DNA of 61,371 nucleotides from Streptomyces humidus (lineage in GTDB: Bacteria > Actinomycetota > Actinomycetes > Streptomycetales > Streptomycetaceae), in assembly GCF_014649655.1 (NCBI RefSeq), contig NZ_BMTL01000045.1:1-61371 (forward strand), given 5' to 3'. Under the pieces are notes generated by a model. It was given only the letters and a program-made list of their open reading frames with translations, was not told where the DNA came from and did not search any database. Numbering within the stretch: the stretch's first letter is position 1; every line of letters starts with the position of its first letter. This document shows positions 15,929 to 24,787 of the stretch, one piece after another. A program made the position numbers and the translations under genes.

Positions 15929-16279
15929 TCAGGCCCCGGCGCCGACCTGCGGTGGCTGCGCCGCGACGAGCGGGGTGTCGGCGCCGACCGGACCCACGGA
16001 TCGCGCTCCGCCGGGATTGCCGAGCGGCGCCCCGTCGACCAGCGGAAGGGAGAAGAAGGCGGCGTTGTCGGCGATCGACGCCTGAAGGGCCCCTGGCACT
16101 TCCTGATCGAAGTAGATGGCGTCGTTCGGGCACACCGGTGCGCAGGCGCCGCAGTCGATGCATTCCTCCGGATTGACGTACAGGGCTCGGGCGCCCTCGT
16201 AGATGCAGTCGACCGGACACTCGCGCACACACGCGCGATCCTTGAGGTCGACGCACCTGGTGGTGATGACATACGGCAT
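15929..16279 (-). CDS. 7Fe (3Fe-4S/4Fe-4S) ferredoxin
   Basis: A 116-residue ferredoxin with the FdxA/FdxC-type layout: the first cluster region DRACVRECPVDCIYEG and the second ECIDCGACAPVCPNDAI, followed by a C-terminal extension (about residues 65-116). These proteins are reduced by FprA-type NADPH reductases in mycobacteria, and such a reductase lies 14 bases upstream in the same operon. The start MPYVITTRCVD matches the family. The C-terminal 35 residues are Ala/Gly/Pro-rich and not conserved. Confidence 0.9.
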   Translation of the reverse strand: MPYVITTRCVDLKDRACVRECPVDCIYEGARALYVNPEECIDCGACAPVCPNDAIYFDQEVPGALQASIADNAAFFSLPLVDGAPLGNPGGARSVGPVGADTPLVAAQPPQVGAGA

Positions 16280-16293
16280 GACGGACTGCCTCC

Positions 16294-17724
16294 TCACGTT
16301 CGTGGCGCGAGCCGCGCCGAATCCGAAACCGCGTCGGCGCGCGCCCGGTCGACGACGGCGTGCATCTGCGCGAGCGAGGTGAGCTTGACGCGCGGTCGCC
16401 CGAGCGGTTCGCCGCTCGCCCGCTCGTGACGGTCGATCGACAGCCACGCGTCCCAGCCGAAGGAGGCCGGAACACCACGGCGGATCCATGCCCGCACCTC
16501 GTCCGGCGCGGCACTTGGACGCCCGTTGAGCCGTCCCCGGCGCAGGTCGTCGAGAAGGGCCGTGACGGTGTTCTCGGCGTCCGACTTGTTCGTGCCGATC
16601 ACCCCCGAAGGCCCGCGTTTGGCCCAGCCGACGACGTATTCACCGGTCAGGGCCACGCTGTCGCGGCCCACGAGCCGGCCGGCGACGTTGCGCAGGACGC
16701 CGGTGCGGGGATCCAGCGGAAGGCCCTCGACCGGGCGCGCGCGATAACCGACCGCGCGTATGACGAGGTCGCATGACTGCACCTCGTGCCGGTGGGTCGG
16801 CCGCGCGACGACGCGCCCGTCCAGATCGGCTTCCAGCACGTTGTGCGCGGTGCGGACCGCGCTCACACGCTCGCCGGCAGGATCACCCAGGAGTTCGACG
16901 GGCGAGCGCAGGAAGCGGAGTTCGATGCGCCGGTTGCCCGGCGAGGCCGGGCGCCGGGAGAACTCGGTGAGCAGCGCCAGCCGCCGTGCCGCCGGTGAGT
17001 TGGCCCCGTGAGCGGCCAGCTCCCGGGCACTGTGCGGGTCGAGCCGGAGCTCGGCCGGATCGACGACGACATCCACGCCGTCGAGCCGGCCCAGCTCCAG
17101 CAACTCCGGTGTGCTGAAGGCGGACTGGACCGGGCCGCGCCGGCCGAGCACGCTCACCCGGCGCAGCGATGAGGCGGCGAGCACGTCGATCGCCTGGTCA
17201 GAGGCGTCGGTTGTGCGAAGGGTCTTCTCGGGCAGTACGAGCATGCGTGCAACATCGAGCGCGACATTGCCGTTTCCCACGACCACGGCATGGGCGCCGC
17301 CCAGGTCGAACTTCCGGTGCGCGTGGGCCGGGTGGCCGTTGTACCAGCAGACGAAGTGCGTGGCCGGATGCGATCCGGACAGGTCCTCGCCGGGGATGCC
17401 CAGCCGTGCGTCGAGTTCGGTGCCCATCGCGTACACGACCGCCGTGAACCGTTCGAGCATCTCGGCGCGGGTGATCGCCTCGCCGAACTCGACGCCGCCG
17501 AAGAAGCGGACAGCGGGGTGTGCGGCCGTGCGCTCGAAGACGCGGGCCACAGACTTGATCTTGGGATGGTCGGGTGCGACGCCGGCTCGCACCAGCCCGT
17601 AGGGGGTCGGCAGGCAGTCGAAGAGATCGACGGCCATGCCCGCGCGCACCAGGTGGTCGGTCGCGTAGAACCCTGAAGGGCCGGCGCCTATGACGGCGAT
17701 TCGGGGCGGGGGAGTCTGGGCCAC
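16294..17724 (-). CDS. FprA-type ferredoxin--NADP+ reductase
   Basis: A 476-residue flavoprotein of the adrenodoxin-reductase type. FAD loop IAVIGAGPSGFYATDHLV at residues 8-25, then DCLPTPYGLVRAGVAPDHPK, typical of FprA. The NADP loop is VVVGNGNVALDVARML near residue 150, followed by VLGRRGPVQSAFS. The C-terminal FAD motif is GWAKRGPSGVIGTNKSDA near residue 380. It uses NADPH to reduce the ferredoxins encoded directly downstream. The start is taken as GTG 17724 because the family begins just before the GxGxxG; the longer frame lacks similarity. Two TTACNGTA-type operators lie in the 233-base gap to the divergent VOC gene. Confidence 0.9.
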   Translation of the reverse strand: MAQTPPPRIAVIGAGPSGFYATDHLVRAGMAVDLFDCLPTPYGLVRAGVAPDHPKIKSVARVFERTAAHPAVRFFGGVEFGEAITRAEMLERFTAVVYAMGTELDARLGIPGEDLSGSHPATHFVCWYNGHPAHAHRKFDLGGAHAVVVGNGNVALDVARMLVLPEKTLRTTDASDQAIDVLAASSLRRVSVLGRRGPVQSAFSTPELLELGRLDGVDVVVDPAELRLDPHSARELAAHGANSPAARRLALLTEFSRRPASPGNRRIELRFLRSPVELLGDPAGERVSAVRTAHNVLEADLDGRVVARPTHRHEVQSCDLVIRAVGYRARPVEGLPLDPRTGVLRNVAGRLVGRDSVALTGEYVVGWAKRGPSGVIGTNKSDAENTVTALLDDLRRGRLNGRPSAAPDEVRAWIRRGVPASFGWDAWLSIDRHERASGEPLGRPRVKLTSLAQMHAVVDRARADAVSDSARLAPRT

Positions 17725-17798
17725 GTCTCGGACCTTTCCGGCGACGACGTCGAGCGGAACCTGATCCGTTCCGGGCCTCGAAGGGGCTGTGGAGCACC

Positions 17799-17819
17799 AT
17801 ACCGTATCAATTACGGGAA
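17799..17819. promoter_or_regulatory. TTACNGTA-type operator between fprA-like and VOC genes
   Basis: ATACCGTA, five bases, TACGGGAA. One half matches the window-wide consensus well, the other with two changes. It lies 75 bases before the reductase start on the minus strand. A second weaker copy is at 17913-17933. Confidence 0.65.
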
Positions 17820-17912
17820 GCTCCCTCAAGCGGTGGTCGCAGTGCTGTCGGCCGAAGTTCGGGCGTGTTGACGCAGAGGGCTCCCACTCCTTGCCCCGGT
17901 TCGACGAGGTGG

Positions 17913-17933
17913 TTACAGTAGGGTTATCGGTAT
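17913..17933. promoter_or_regulatory. TTACNGTA-type operator upstream of the VOC gene
   Basis: TTACAGTA, five bases, ATCGGTAT, ending 24 bases before the start at 17958. The left half is exact and the right half diverged. The pair of sites at 17799 and 17913 suggests each of the two divergent transcription units has its own operator. Confidence 0.5.
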
Positions 17934-17957
17934 CGTCGATGAGGACGGAGGGCCGCC

Positions 17958-18800
17958 ATGCGGAGGCCTCTCGCGGTCGAACGTCTCGGGCAGGTGAACC
18001 TGTTCGCGCAGTCCTTGGACGCGGAGCTGAATCTGCAGCAGGACGTTTTCGGCGCACGGGTTCTCCGGCGGTGGGGGGACGGGCCGGCGGGCAGCAGGCA
18101 TGCCCTGGTCCTGATCCATCGCACCGGTGTCGAGACGTTCGCCCCGACCACGCCGGGCGGGGCCGTCGCACTCCGGTCCGACGGCAACGGCCCCGGCTGG
18201 GAATCGCTGCAGTGGCAGGTGTCCTCCCTGGGCGACGCCGTCACGGCGCTTCGAGAGCACGGCGTCCGGGTCGGCGAAGACGCCGCCGGCCGTGCCTTCG
18301 TGCGGCCGCAGGACATGCACGGCCTGGCGATCGGGCTCACCGACCGCCGCGCCGAGAGCCACGACCGCGATCTCGTGGACCGCAAACCCACCTTCCGGTC
18401 GGACGAACATGCCCTCGGGCTCGTGGGCGGCGCGACCGTCAAGGTGGTCGCGGCACAGCCGGAGAAGGCCGCGGCCGATCTCGCCGCGCTGGTGGGCCGG
18501 GAGGCATACGCCGTCGAGCGACGGCACCTGAACATGGCCGGGCACGGAGTGCGGTTCGACGACCATGCCGTCGAGTACGTCGGCTCGGCGACCGGCTCGC
18601 GGGCGGACCTTGCCGGTGGCCACCTCGTCGAGCGCGGGGAGCGGATCTTCTGCCTGACCTTCACTGTGCGGGATCTGCTCGCGGCGCGGACGTTCCTGGT
18701 GGGAAGGGATGTGCGGTTCCAGCAGTTCGGCCGGCACAGCCTCCTCCTCGCCCCGGTCGACGCCGGGGGAGCGCGCATCGAGATCACCGACACCGACTGA
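17958..18800 (+). CDS. VOC-superfamily (glyoxalase/dioxygenase fold) protein
   Basis: A 280-residue protein built of two or more vicinal-oxygen-chelate modules. The N-terminal half carries LGQVNLFAQSLDAELNLQQD and LQWQVSSLGDAV, and the second half GHGVRFDDHAVEYV and CLTFTVRDLLAARTFLVG. The end LLLAPVDAGGARIEIT is the usual closing strand with a glutamate. The metal ligands are less clear than in extradiol dioxygenases, so an isomerase, lyase or binding role is possible. It is the first gene of a plus-strand pair with the amidohydrolase at 18873. Confidence 0.65.
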   Translation: MRRPLAVERLGQVNLFAQSLDAELNLQQDVFGARVLRRWGDGPAGSRHALVLIHRTGVETFAPTTPGGAVALRSDGNGPGWESLQWQVSSLGDAVTALREHGVRVGEDAAGRAFVRPQDMHGLAIGLTDRRAESHDRDLVDRKPTFRSDEHALGLVGGATVKVVAAQPEKAAADLAALVGREAYAVERRHLNMAGHGVRFDDHAVEYVGSATGSRADLAGGHLVERGERIFCLTFTVRDLLAARTFLVGRDVRFQQFGRHSLLLAPVDAGGARIEITDTD

Positions 18801-18872
18801 GCCGCCTCCGCGTGCGATCGCGGAGTTCCGGCGAGGTGGGCGACACCTTGCTGACTGGAATTGGAGGACCGC

Positions 18873-20015
18873 ATGCTGCCACCTGATGCCCAGATCGTCT
18901 CCGTGGACGACCACGTCATCGAGCACCCGAACGTCTGGACCGACCGCCTGCCCAAGAAGTACCAGGAGGCCGGCCCTCGGATCGAGCACCGACCGGACGG
19001 CAGCGACGTATGGATCTACGAGGGCGAGCTCGCCGGCACCCTGGCCCTCAACGCGGTCGCCGGCAAGGATCCCAAGGACTTCGGGCTCGATCCGCGCAGC
19101 TTCGACGACATGCTTCCGGGCTGCCACGACATCCACGACCGCATCCGGGACATGGACCTCGAGGGCGTCTGGGCCCAGATGTGCTTCCCGAACATGGGCG
19201 GATTCGCCGGCAGCGGATTCGCGGGGTCGAAGGATGTCGACCTTGCGGCCGCGTGCGTCCGGGCCTACAACGACTTCATCCTGGACGAGTGGTGCGCGGC
19301 CTATCCCGAACGTCAGATTCCGCTGGTGATGGTGCCGTACTGGAACGTCGAGCAGACCGTGGCCGAGATCGAGCGGACCGCGGCCAAGGGTGCCAAGAGC
19401 GTGACCTTCCCGGAACTGCCCGACCGGCGCGATCTGCCGTCATGGCACAGCGACCACTGGGACCCGGTGCTCGCGGCCGCCGCCGCCCACGACCTGCCGC
19501 TCTCGCTGCACTTCGGGTCGGGCGGTAACCCGCAGGCCTCACCGGAGGCGATGACCACGAACTTCACCGTGGCCATCTCGCTGTTCGGCCTCAACTCGAT
19601 GTCCGCGACCGCGGAACTGCTGCTCTCGCCCGTCTTCCACAAGCACCCGAACCTCAAGGTCGCGCTGTCCGAGGGCGGGATCGGCTGGATGCCGTACATG
19701 CTCGAGCGCATCGACACGGTGTGGGAGCGGCACCGCTGGTACAACGAGGTCAACAGGGACGTCCGTCCCTCGGAACTGTTCAAGGACCACGTCTACGGGT
19801 GCTTCATCTCCGACCGGGCCGGTGTGTTCACGCGCCATCTGATCGGCGTGGAGAACATCATGTTCGAGAGCGATTACCCGCACTCCGACAGCAACTGGCC
19901 CCAGACCCGCAAGTTGCTCGAGAACGTCATGCTCGACGTTCCGGACGACGAGGTCCGCCTGATGGTGGAACTCAACGCCCGCCGTCTGTACAACTTCCCG
20001 CGCTCCGACGCCTGA
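18873..20015 (+). CDS. Amidohydrolase-2 family metal hydrolase/decarboxylase
   Basis: A 380-residue protein of the amidohydrolase-related family (PF04909). Seen: SVDDHVIEHPNVW at the N-terminus (Asp-His and a glutamate/His ligand region), DMDLEGVWAQMCFPN near residue 90, LSLHFGSGG near residue 212 with a metal-ligand histidine, EGGIGWMPYMLER, and FESDYPHSDSNWP near residue 330 with the catalytic aspartate and histidine. Such enzymes include decarboxylases and ring hydrolases, so a C-C or ring cleavage step is possible. ATG 18873 follows TTGGAGGA. A long terminator hairpin follows the stop. Confidence 0.88.
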   Translation: MLPPDAQIVSVDDHVIEHPNVWTDRLPKKYQEAGPRIEHRPDGSDVWIYEGELAGTLALNAVAGKDPKDFGLDPRSFDDMLPGCHDIHDRIRDMDLEGVWAQMCFPNMGGFAGSGFAGSKDVDLAAACVRAYNDFILDEWCAAYPERQIPLVMVPYWNVEQTVAEIERTAAKGAKSVTFPELPDRRDLPSWHSDHWDPVLAAAAAHDLPLSLHFGSGGNPQASPEAMTTNFTVAISLFGLNSMSATAELLLSPVFHKHPNLKVALSEGGIGWMPYMLERIDTVWERHRWYNEVNRDVRPSELFKDHVYGCFISDRAGVFTRHLIGVENIMFESDYPHSDSNWPQTRKLLENVMLDVPDDEVRLMVELNARRLYNFPRSDA

Positions 20016-20025
20016 GGCACAGCAC

Positions 20026-20080
20026 AGCCCCGCCCGGCCACCGACATGTGAGGGGACAGTGTCGGTGGCCGGGCGGGGCT
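20026..20080. terminator. Bidirectional hairpin terminator
   Basis: A perfect hairpin with 21-base arms (AGCCCCGCCC... and its complement) and a 13-base loop. It lies between the convergent amidohydrolase stop (20015) and the aldehyde dehydrogenase stop (20173). No T-run is present, as usual in actinobacteria. Confidence 0.85.
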
Positions 20081-20172
20081 GCGTCTGACGCCCGCGGCTG
20101 CGCCGTACTTGAAGAGCAGCGCGGGCCGGCGGATGCGCCGTGCACGCACCGGAAAGGCACGTCCGCGAGGAG

Positions 20173-21642
20173 TCACAGCGTGATGCCGACCAGCTTGGTG
20201 TCGAGGTACTCGTCGATGCCCTGCGGTCCGCCCTCGCGACCCAGCCCGCTGTGCCCCGTGCCGCCGAACGGCGCGGCGGAGCTCGTCGGGTTGATGTCGT
20301 TGATCCCCACGATGCCGAAGCGCAGCGCCTCGGTGACCCGGAGGGCGCGCGAGAGGTTCTCGGTGTAGACGTACGCCGCGAGACCGTAGGCCGTGTCATT
20401 GGCCATGGCGATGGCCTCGTCCTCGTCGTCGAAGGCGATGACCGGGGCGATCGGGCCGAAGGTCTCCTCGTGGTAGATGTCCATCTCCGGTGTCACGTCG
20501 GTCAGGACGGTGGGGGCGAAGAACCGGCCGCCTGGCAGGCGCGGGTCGGTGAGCCGTTCGCCGCCGGTCAGTACCTTCGCTCCGTGGTCGACGGCGTTCG
20601 TCACCTGCCGCCGCATCTTCGTCATGGCGGCCTCGTCGATCAGCGGGCCGATGGTGACGTCCTGGTCGAGGCCGTTGCCGGCCTTCATCGCGCTCACCCG
20701 CTGGACCAGGACGTTGAGGAAGTCGTCGACCAACTCCCGCTGGACGAACACCCGGTTGGGGCAGATGCACGCCTGACCGGTGTTGAGGAATTTCACCAGG
20801 CCGAGTCCCTTCGCGGCGCGCCGCGGGTCGGCGTCGCCGAAGACCAGGAACGGGGCGTGGCCGCCGAGTTCGAGCGACACCCGCTTTACGGTGTGCGCGG
20901 CCTTGGCGCCCAGCATCATGCCGACCTCGGTCGACCCGGTGAACGTCAGCTTGCGGACGGCCGGGCTGTCCAGCAGGGCGTCGCCGACCGGCGCCGGGTC
21001 GCTCGTGGTGACCAGGTTGACGACACCCGCGGGCAGGCCTGCGTCGTGCAGCACCTGGAAGACCGCGACGGCGCAGAGCGGGGTCTGCTCCGCCGGCTTG
21101 AGCACGATCGTGCATCCGGCGGCGATCGCCGGTGCCACCTTGCGTGTGATCATGGAGACCGGATAGTTCCACGGCGTGATCGCGGCGACCACGCCGACCG
21201 GCTGACGCATCGTCATGAAGCGGTGGCCGGCCCGCGAACTCGGGATGGTCGCGCCATAGACCCGCTTGGCCTCCTCGGCGTACCAGCTCAGGAAGTCCGC
21301 GGCGTAGCGCACCTCGTTGCGGGCCGCCTTCAGCGGCTTGCCCTGCTCCTTGGTCATGAGGACGGCGAGGTCCTCCGCGCGCTCCAGCATCAACGCGTGC
21401 GCGCGCTCCAGGTACGCCGCCCGCTCGTAGGCGGTCGTGCGCGACCACCAGGCGAACGCCGCCGCGGCGGAGTCGACCGCGCTCCGCGCCTCGGACGCCG
21501 ATCCGTCCGAGGCCGCGCCCAGCACGGACCCGTCGGCGGGGTTGAACACGTCGAACTCCCGGCCCAAGGCGGCTGCCCGCCACGCTCCGTCGATGTACAG
21601 CGTGGCCGCGGAGGTCGACCGGGCGGAGTTCTCGGCAGTCAT
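20173..21642 (-). CDS. Aldehyde dehydrogenase (succinate-semialdehyde dehydrogenase type)
   Basis: A 489-residue aldehyde dehydrogenase close to the GabD/SSADH group. Motifs: MTKEQGKPLKAARNEV near residue 98 (family signature of SSADHs), PWNYPVSMITRK, FTGSTEVGMML, the general base in LELGGHAPFLVF near residue 255, and the catalytic cysteine in NTGQACICPNR near residue 288. The C-terminal PFGGTGHSGLGREGG is complete. ATG 21642 follows GGAGG at eight bases. It differs from the first aldehyde dehydrogenase (9809) in subgroup, so the two likely act on different aldehydes. A TTACNGTA-type operator lies just upstream. Confidence 0.9.
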   Translation of the reverse strand: MTAENSARSTSAATLYIDGAWRAAALGREFDVFNPADGSVLGAASDGSASEARSAVDSAAAAFAWWSRTTAYERAAYLERAHALMLERAEDLAVLMTKEQGKPLKAARNEVRYAADFLSWYAEEAKRVYGATIPSSRAGHRFMTMRQPVGVVAAITPWNYPVSMITRKVAPAIAAGCTIVLKPAEQTPLCAVAVFQVLHDAGLPAGVVNLVTTSDPAPVGDALLDSPAVRKLTFTGSTEVGMMLGAKAAHTVKRVSLELGGHAPFLVFGDADPRRAAKGLGLVKFLNTGQACICPNRVFVQRELVDDFLNVLVQRVSAMKAGNGLDQDVTIGPLIDEAAMTKMRRQVTNAVDHGAKVLTGGERLTDPRLPGGRFFAPTVLTDVTPEMDIYHEETFGPIAPVIAFDDEDEAIAMANDTAYGLAAYVYTENLSRALRVTEALRFGIVGINDINPTSSAAPFGGTGHSGLGREGGPQGIDEYLDTKLVGITL

Positions 21643-21675
21643 GGAGCGGGCCTCCAGTTGGTAGTCGTATGGGCT

Positions 21676-21696
21676 TTACGGTATACCTTTCGGGAT
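21676..21696. promoter_or_regulatory. TTACNGTA-type operator upstream of the aldehyde dehydrogenase
   Basis: TTACGGTA, five bases, TTCGGGAT, 34 bases before the minus-strand start at 21642. The left half is exact and the right half weak. It also faces the plus-strand carboxyltransferase gene at 21851. Confidence 0.6.
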
Positions 21697-21850
21697 GCCT
21701 TGTCAGTGCGTTTGACCAGCATTTTCGGATGTCGCGGGTGTGACGTTTGCCGCGTTGTCGGGCGGCTCGGGAATTGAGATGGTTGGTGGACCATCAATCT
21801 GTTCGCCCGAGCCCCACGCTCGATGGCACCCCTTCGATGGGAACTCCACC

Positions 21851-23293
21851 ATGACCGTCGAGCGCAATCATGTGTGCCTGTCCATGCCTCCGCTGACGCA
21901 CGAGTGGGATGTCGATCTGGCCTCGGCGAACCCGCTCCGATTTCCCGGCTACGACGCTCCGGCCCCGCAGGACGAGTCCGTCCGTACGGGTGTCACCGAG
22001 CATCCCCGTGGTCCCCTCGTGGTGATCGAGTGCCGGTTCGACCGGCACGGCGGCACGATGGGTGTGGCCGCCGGTGAGCGCATCGTGCGCGCTTTCGACA
22101 GAGCCCGAGAGGAGCGGCTGCCGGTCGCCGCGTTCGTGGCCAGCGGCGGTGCGCGGCTGCAGGAGGGCCTGGTCTCGCTGACCCAGATGGCGCGCACCGC
22201 CGGCGCTGTCGGGCGCCTTCGCCGCGCCGGCCTGCCGTTCGCCGCGGTGCTGCGGCCGCATACGACCGGCGGCGTCTACGCGTCCTGGGCCTCCCTCGCC
22301 GACGTCCTCGCCGCCGAGCCTGGGGCCACGATCGGATTCGCCGGTCCCCGGGTGGTCGCGCAGGTGACCGGCTCCTTCCCGCCCGCCGACTCGCACACCG
22401 CGGAGGCCGCCTACACGCAGGGGCGGGTCGACGCACTCGTCGGACCCGAGGCCCACTGGGTATGGCTGGGCAACGCGCTGTACGGTCCCGGGCCGGCGCT
22501 GCGACTCCCGCCCGGGCGTCCGCTGCCGGCTCCCCGCAAGCCGGTGCCCCGCGACCCCTGGGCCGCCGTCCTGCACGCGCGGGATCCCCGCCGCCCCTCG
22601 GGGCTGGAGTGGAGTGCCCTGCTGACCGAGGGCTGGGTGGAGCTGCGGGGAGGCGACCCGGCCGTCCGGGCCGGCCTGGCCGTCATGGCGGGCGAACGCC
22701 TCGTCGTCGTGGCGATGGACCGGCACAGCCGACCTGACGCGGCCGCGCGCGTACTCCCGGCCGGATTCCGCCTGGCCCAGCGCGCGTTCGACCTCGCCGA
22801 ACGGTTGCGGCTGCCGGTGCTCACCCTGATCGACACTCCCGGCGCCGAGCCCGGACCGGCGGCCGAGGCCGACGGTGTGGCCGGTGAGATCGCCCGGACG
22901 CTGCTGGCGATGTCCGGCCTGACCGTGCCCACGGTGGCCGTGTGCGTCGGGGAGGGCGGCAGCGGAGGAGCCATGGCCTTCGCGTACACCGACCGCCTGT
23001 TCCTGCTGGAGGGATCGGTGTTCTCCGTCATCGGTCCGGAGCCGGGAGCCGCGGTCCTCTTTCGCGACGCGTCCCGGGCGGCAGAGCTGGCGCGGTCGTT
23101 CCGGCTGACCGCCGTGGAGCTCGCACGGCTGGGCGTGGTCGACGACGTGCTCCCGGACGGTGACGTGGACGCGGTCCGGTCCGCGGTCCTCGCGGCCCTG
23201 CGCGAGGCGCACCCCGGCGAGCGGGACGCACGCATGGACAGGCTCGCCCGCAGCCACCTGCGAAGGCCCGCGATGATGTGCCGCCCGGAGTGA
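21851..23293 (+). CDS. Fused alpha/beta acyl-CoA carboxyltransferase
   Basis: A 480-residue protein with two crotonase-like carboxyltransferase halves in one chain. The first half (AccD-like) has VVIECRFDRHGGTMGVAAGERI, VAAFVASGGARLQEG and HTTGGVYASWASLADV. The second (AccA-like) has LPVLTLIDTPGAEPGPAAEADG and VCVGEGGSGGAMAFAYTDR. The N-terminal zinc finger of bacterial AccD is absent. Such proteins transfer a carboxyl group between biotin and an acyl-CoA, or act in decarboxylation. No biotin carboxylase or carrier gene is present in the window, so it must rely on partners elsewhere. The start is uncertain: ATG 21851 has a poor ribosome site. Confidence 0.8.
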   Translation: MTVERNHVCLSMPPLTHEWDVDLASANPLRFPGYDAPAPQDESVRTGVTEHPRGPLVVIECRFDRHGGTMGVAAGERIVRAFDRAREERLPVAAFVASGGARLQEGLVSLTQMARTAGAVGRLRRAGLPFAAVLRPHTTGGVYASWASLADVLAAEPGATIGFAGPRVVAQVTGSFPPADSHTAEAAYTQGRVDALVGPEAHWVWLGNALYGPGPALRLPPGRPLPAPRKPVPRDPWAAVLHARDPRRPSGLEWSALLTEGWVELRGGDPAVRAGLAVMAGERLVVVAMDRHSRPDAAARVLPAGFRLAQRAFDLAERLRLPVLTLIDTPGAEPGPAAEADGVAGEIARTLLAMSGLTVPTVAVCVGEGGSGGAMAFAYTDRLFLLEGSVFSVIGPEPGAAVLFRDASRAAELARSFRLTAVELARLGVVDDVLPDGDVDAVRSAVLAALREAHPGERDARMDRLARSHLRRPAMMCRPE

Positions 23294-23341
23294 GTCCGGG
23301 CGGACAGAGCACACCCGGCACACCGTGAAAGGAATGGTGGG

Positions 23342-23671
23342 ATGAGCACTGCGATGTTCCTGGCCTGGAGCAGCCCGGCGGGCCCCGAGGCGGAGGACGA
23401 GTTCAACGACTGGTACGTCAACACGCATGTCCCGCAGGTGCGCGAGGCCGTCCCGGCCGTCACGGCCGTGCGCCGCTATGCCGTCCTGGGCGCCGGTGAG
23501 GAGTCCGGGCCCCGGCGGTACCTGTGCTGCTACGAGCTGAGTGACGCCGATGCGGCGAGCGCGGCGCAGGCGCTGGCCGCGGCCTTCGACAACGGCCGGT
23601 TCGACATGTCCCCGGCGATGGACACGACCACCGCGCCACCCGACCTCCAGTTCCTCGTCCCGGTCGACTGA
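23342..23671 (+). CDS. EthD/DUF4286-like small dimeric alpha-beta barrel protein
   Basis: A 109-residue protein with the pattern of ferredoxin-like alpha-beta barrel proteins of the EthD type: MFLAWSSPAG at the first strand, then EDEFNDWYVNTHVPQVREAV with the conserved Trp-Tyr and His, and RYLCCYELSD as a later strand. Members act with oxygenases or isomerases in degradation clusters or as small lyases. ATG 23342 follows AGGAATGG. It sits 48 bases after the carboxyltransferase stop and before the VOC gene at 23777, but an operator at 23733 separates it from that gene. Confidence 0.65.
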   Translation: MSTAMFLAWSSPAGPEAEDEFNDWYVNTHVPQVREAVPAVTAVRRYAVLGAGEESGPRRYLCCYELSDADAASAAQALAAAFDNGRFDMSPAMDTTTAPPDLQFLVPVD

Positions 23672-23732
23672 CCCCTCGGTCCGATGTGCCGCGCTGACAT
23701 GTCCGGGCGCTGGCAAGACGAGACTGTAAGCC

Positions 23733-23753
23733 TTACGATAAGCAATACGGAAG
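23733..23753. promoter_or_regulatory. TTACNGTA-type operator upstream of the VOC dioxygenase-like gene
   Basis: TTACGATA, five bases, TACGGAAG, 23 bases before GTG 23777. The preceding ACTGTAAG at 23723-23730 forms a second short palindrome with it (TGTAAG, two bases, TTACGA). Its position supports the GTG 23777 start over longer frames. Confidence 0.6.
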
Positions 23754-23776
23754 GGTTACCCGTCGGAAGGACGGTC

Positions 23777-24715
23777 GTGCGGAAGCAGGCGAAGAAGACC
23801 GGTGACTTCGGCATCGGCATGATGATCCACGCGGTCCACATGACCGATGACGTCACGAAGCTCAACCAGTTCTACGAGGACGTGTTCGGCGGCCTGGTCT
23901 ACATGGGCGTCGACGAGCCCAACTTCCTCCCGCCGGAGGACAGGTGGGCCGGTCTGATCATGATCAGCGACCTGTGCATCGAGACGATGGCGCCCAATAC
24001 ACCGGTCGATGCGACCAAGCCGGTCGGGAAGTTCTACACCAAGTTCGGTCAGCACCTTCACTCGGTCGGCTACCTGGTGGACGACCTGGTCGGGCTGGGC
24101 AACCGGATGATCGACAAGGGCGTTTACATGGGCAGGCCGGGCGGCGGCAAGATCGAGGAGATGGACCCCGACACGCAGTACTTCTACCCGAGCCCACGCG
24201 ACACCGCGGGCCTCATGGTCGAGCTGTGCAAGGTCCACATGCAGAACGACCCGCGCGAGCTCGGAACCTGGTCCTCACAGCGCAAGTTCTGGGAGACCAG
24301 CCACCCGCTCGGCATCAAGCGCATGCTGTACGTGACCCTCGGGGTGAAGGACCTCGAATCGGCGGTGAAGACCTACGTCGACGTCATGCAGGCCATGCCG
24401 ATCGCCGAGGGCGTCGACGACGGCGGGCAGTACAAGTTCGCGACCCTCCACCTCGGCGACTGCCTGCTCCAGCTCGCCGAACCGCTCGGGCCTCACTCGC
24501 CGCTGGGCCGGCACGTCGCTCAGTGGGGCAACATGATCTACTCGATCACCTTCCGGGTCAACGACCTGGACTCGGCTCAGCAGTGGCTGAACGGCAAGGG
24601 CATCAGGACCTCCCGCCCGCGCCCCGGCCTGCTCGCCGCCGACCCGCAGGACACCTTCAACGCGCCGTACTTGTTCACCACGGACGTACTGGAGGGCGAT
24701 CCGTTCGAGGAGTGA
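23777..24715 (+). CDS. Two-module VOC family protein (extradiol dioxygenase/isomerase fold)
   Basis: A 312-residue protein with two glyoxalase/bleomycin-resistance/dioxygenase modules. Module 1 begins with MMIHAVHMTDDVTKLNQFYE (metal-ligand His) and continues to GQHLHSVGYLVDDL and AGLMVELCKVHM (closing Glu). Module 2 has KRMLYVTLGVKDLESAVKTY and MIYSITFRVNDLDSAQQWL. The metal-site His/Glu pattern is kept in module 1, so metal-dependent ring cleavage or isomerisation is possible. GTG 23777 follows GGAAGGA. A hairpin terminator follows. It is one of two VOC proteins in the island. Confidence 0.75.
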   Translation: MRKQAKKTGDFGIGMMIHAVHMTDDVTKLNQFYEDVFGGLVYMGVDEPNFLPPEDRWAGLIMISDLCIETMAPNTPVDATKPVGKFYTKFGQHLHSVGYLVDDLVGLGNRMIDKGVYMGRPGGGKIEEMDPDTQYFYPSPRDTAGLMVELCKVHMQNDPRELGTWSSQRKFWETSHPLGIKRMLYVTLGVKDLESAVKTYVDVMQAMPIAEGVDDGGQYKFATLHLGDCLLQLAEPLGPHSPLGRHVAQWGNMIYSITFRVNDLDSAQQWLNGKGIRTSRPRPGLLAADPQDTFNAPYLFTTDVLEGDPFEE

Positions 24716-24728
24716 TCCCGCGTATGCG

Positions 24729-24763
24729 TCGGGCCCGTGCGGAGTCCTTCCTCACGGGCCCGA
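24729..24763. terminator. Hairpin terminator between convergent genes
   Basis: TCGGGCCCGTG, 13-base loop, CACGGGCCCGA: perfect 11-base arms. It lies between the VOC stop (24715) and the thiolase-like stop (24788). Confidence 0.8.
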
Positions 24764-24787
24764 TGTGTCCGGGTAGGCAAGGGCGCG

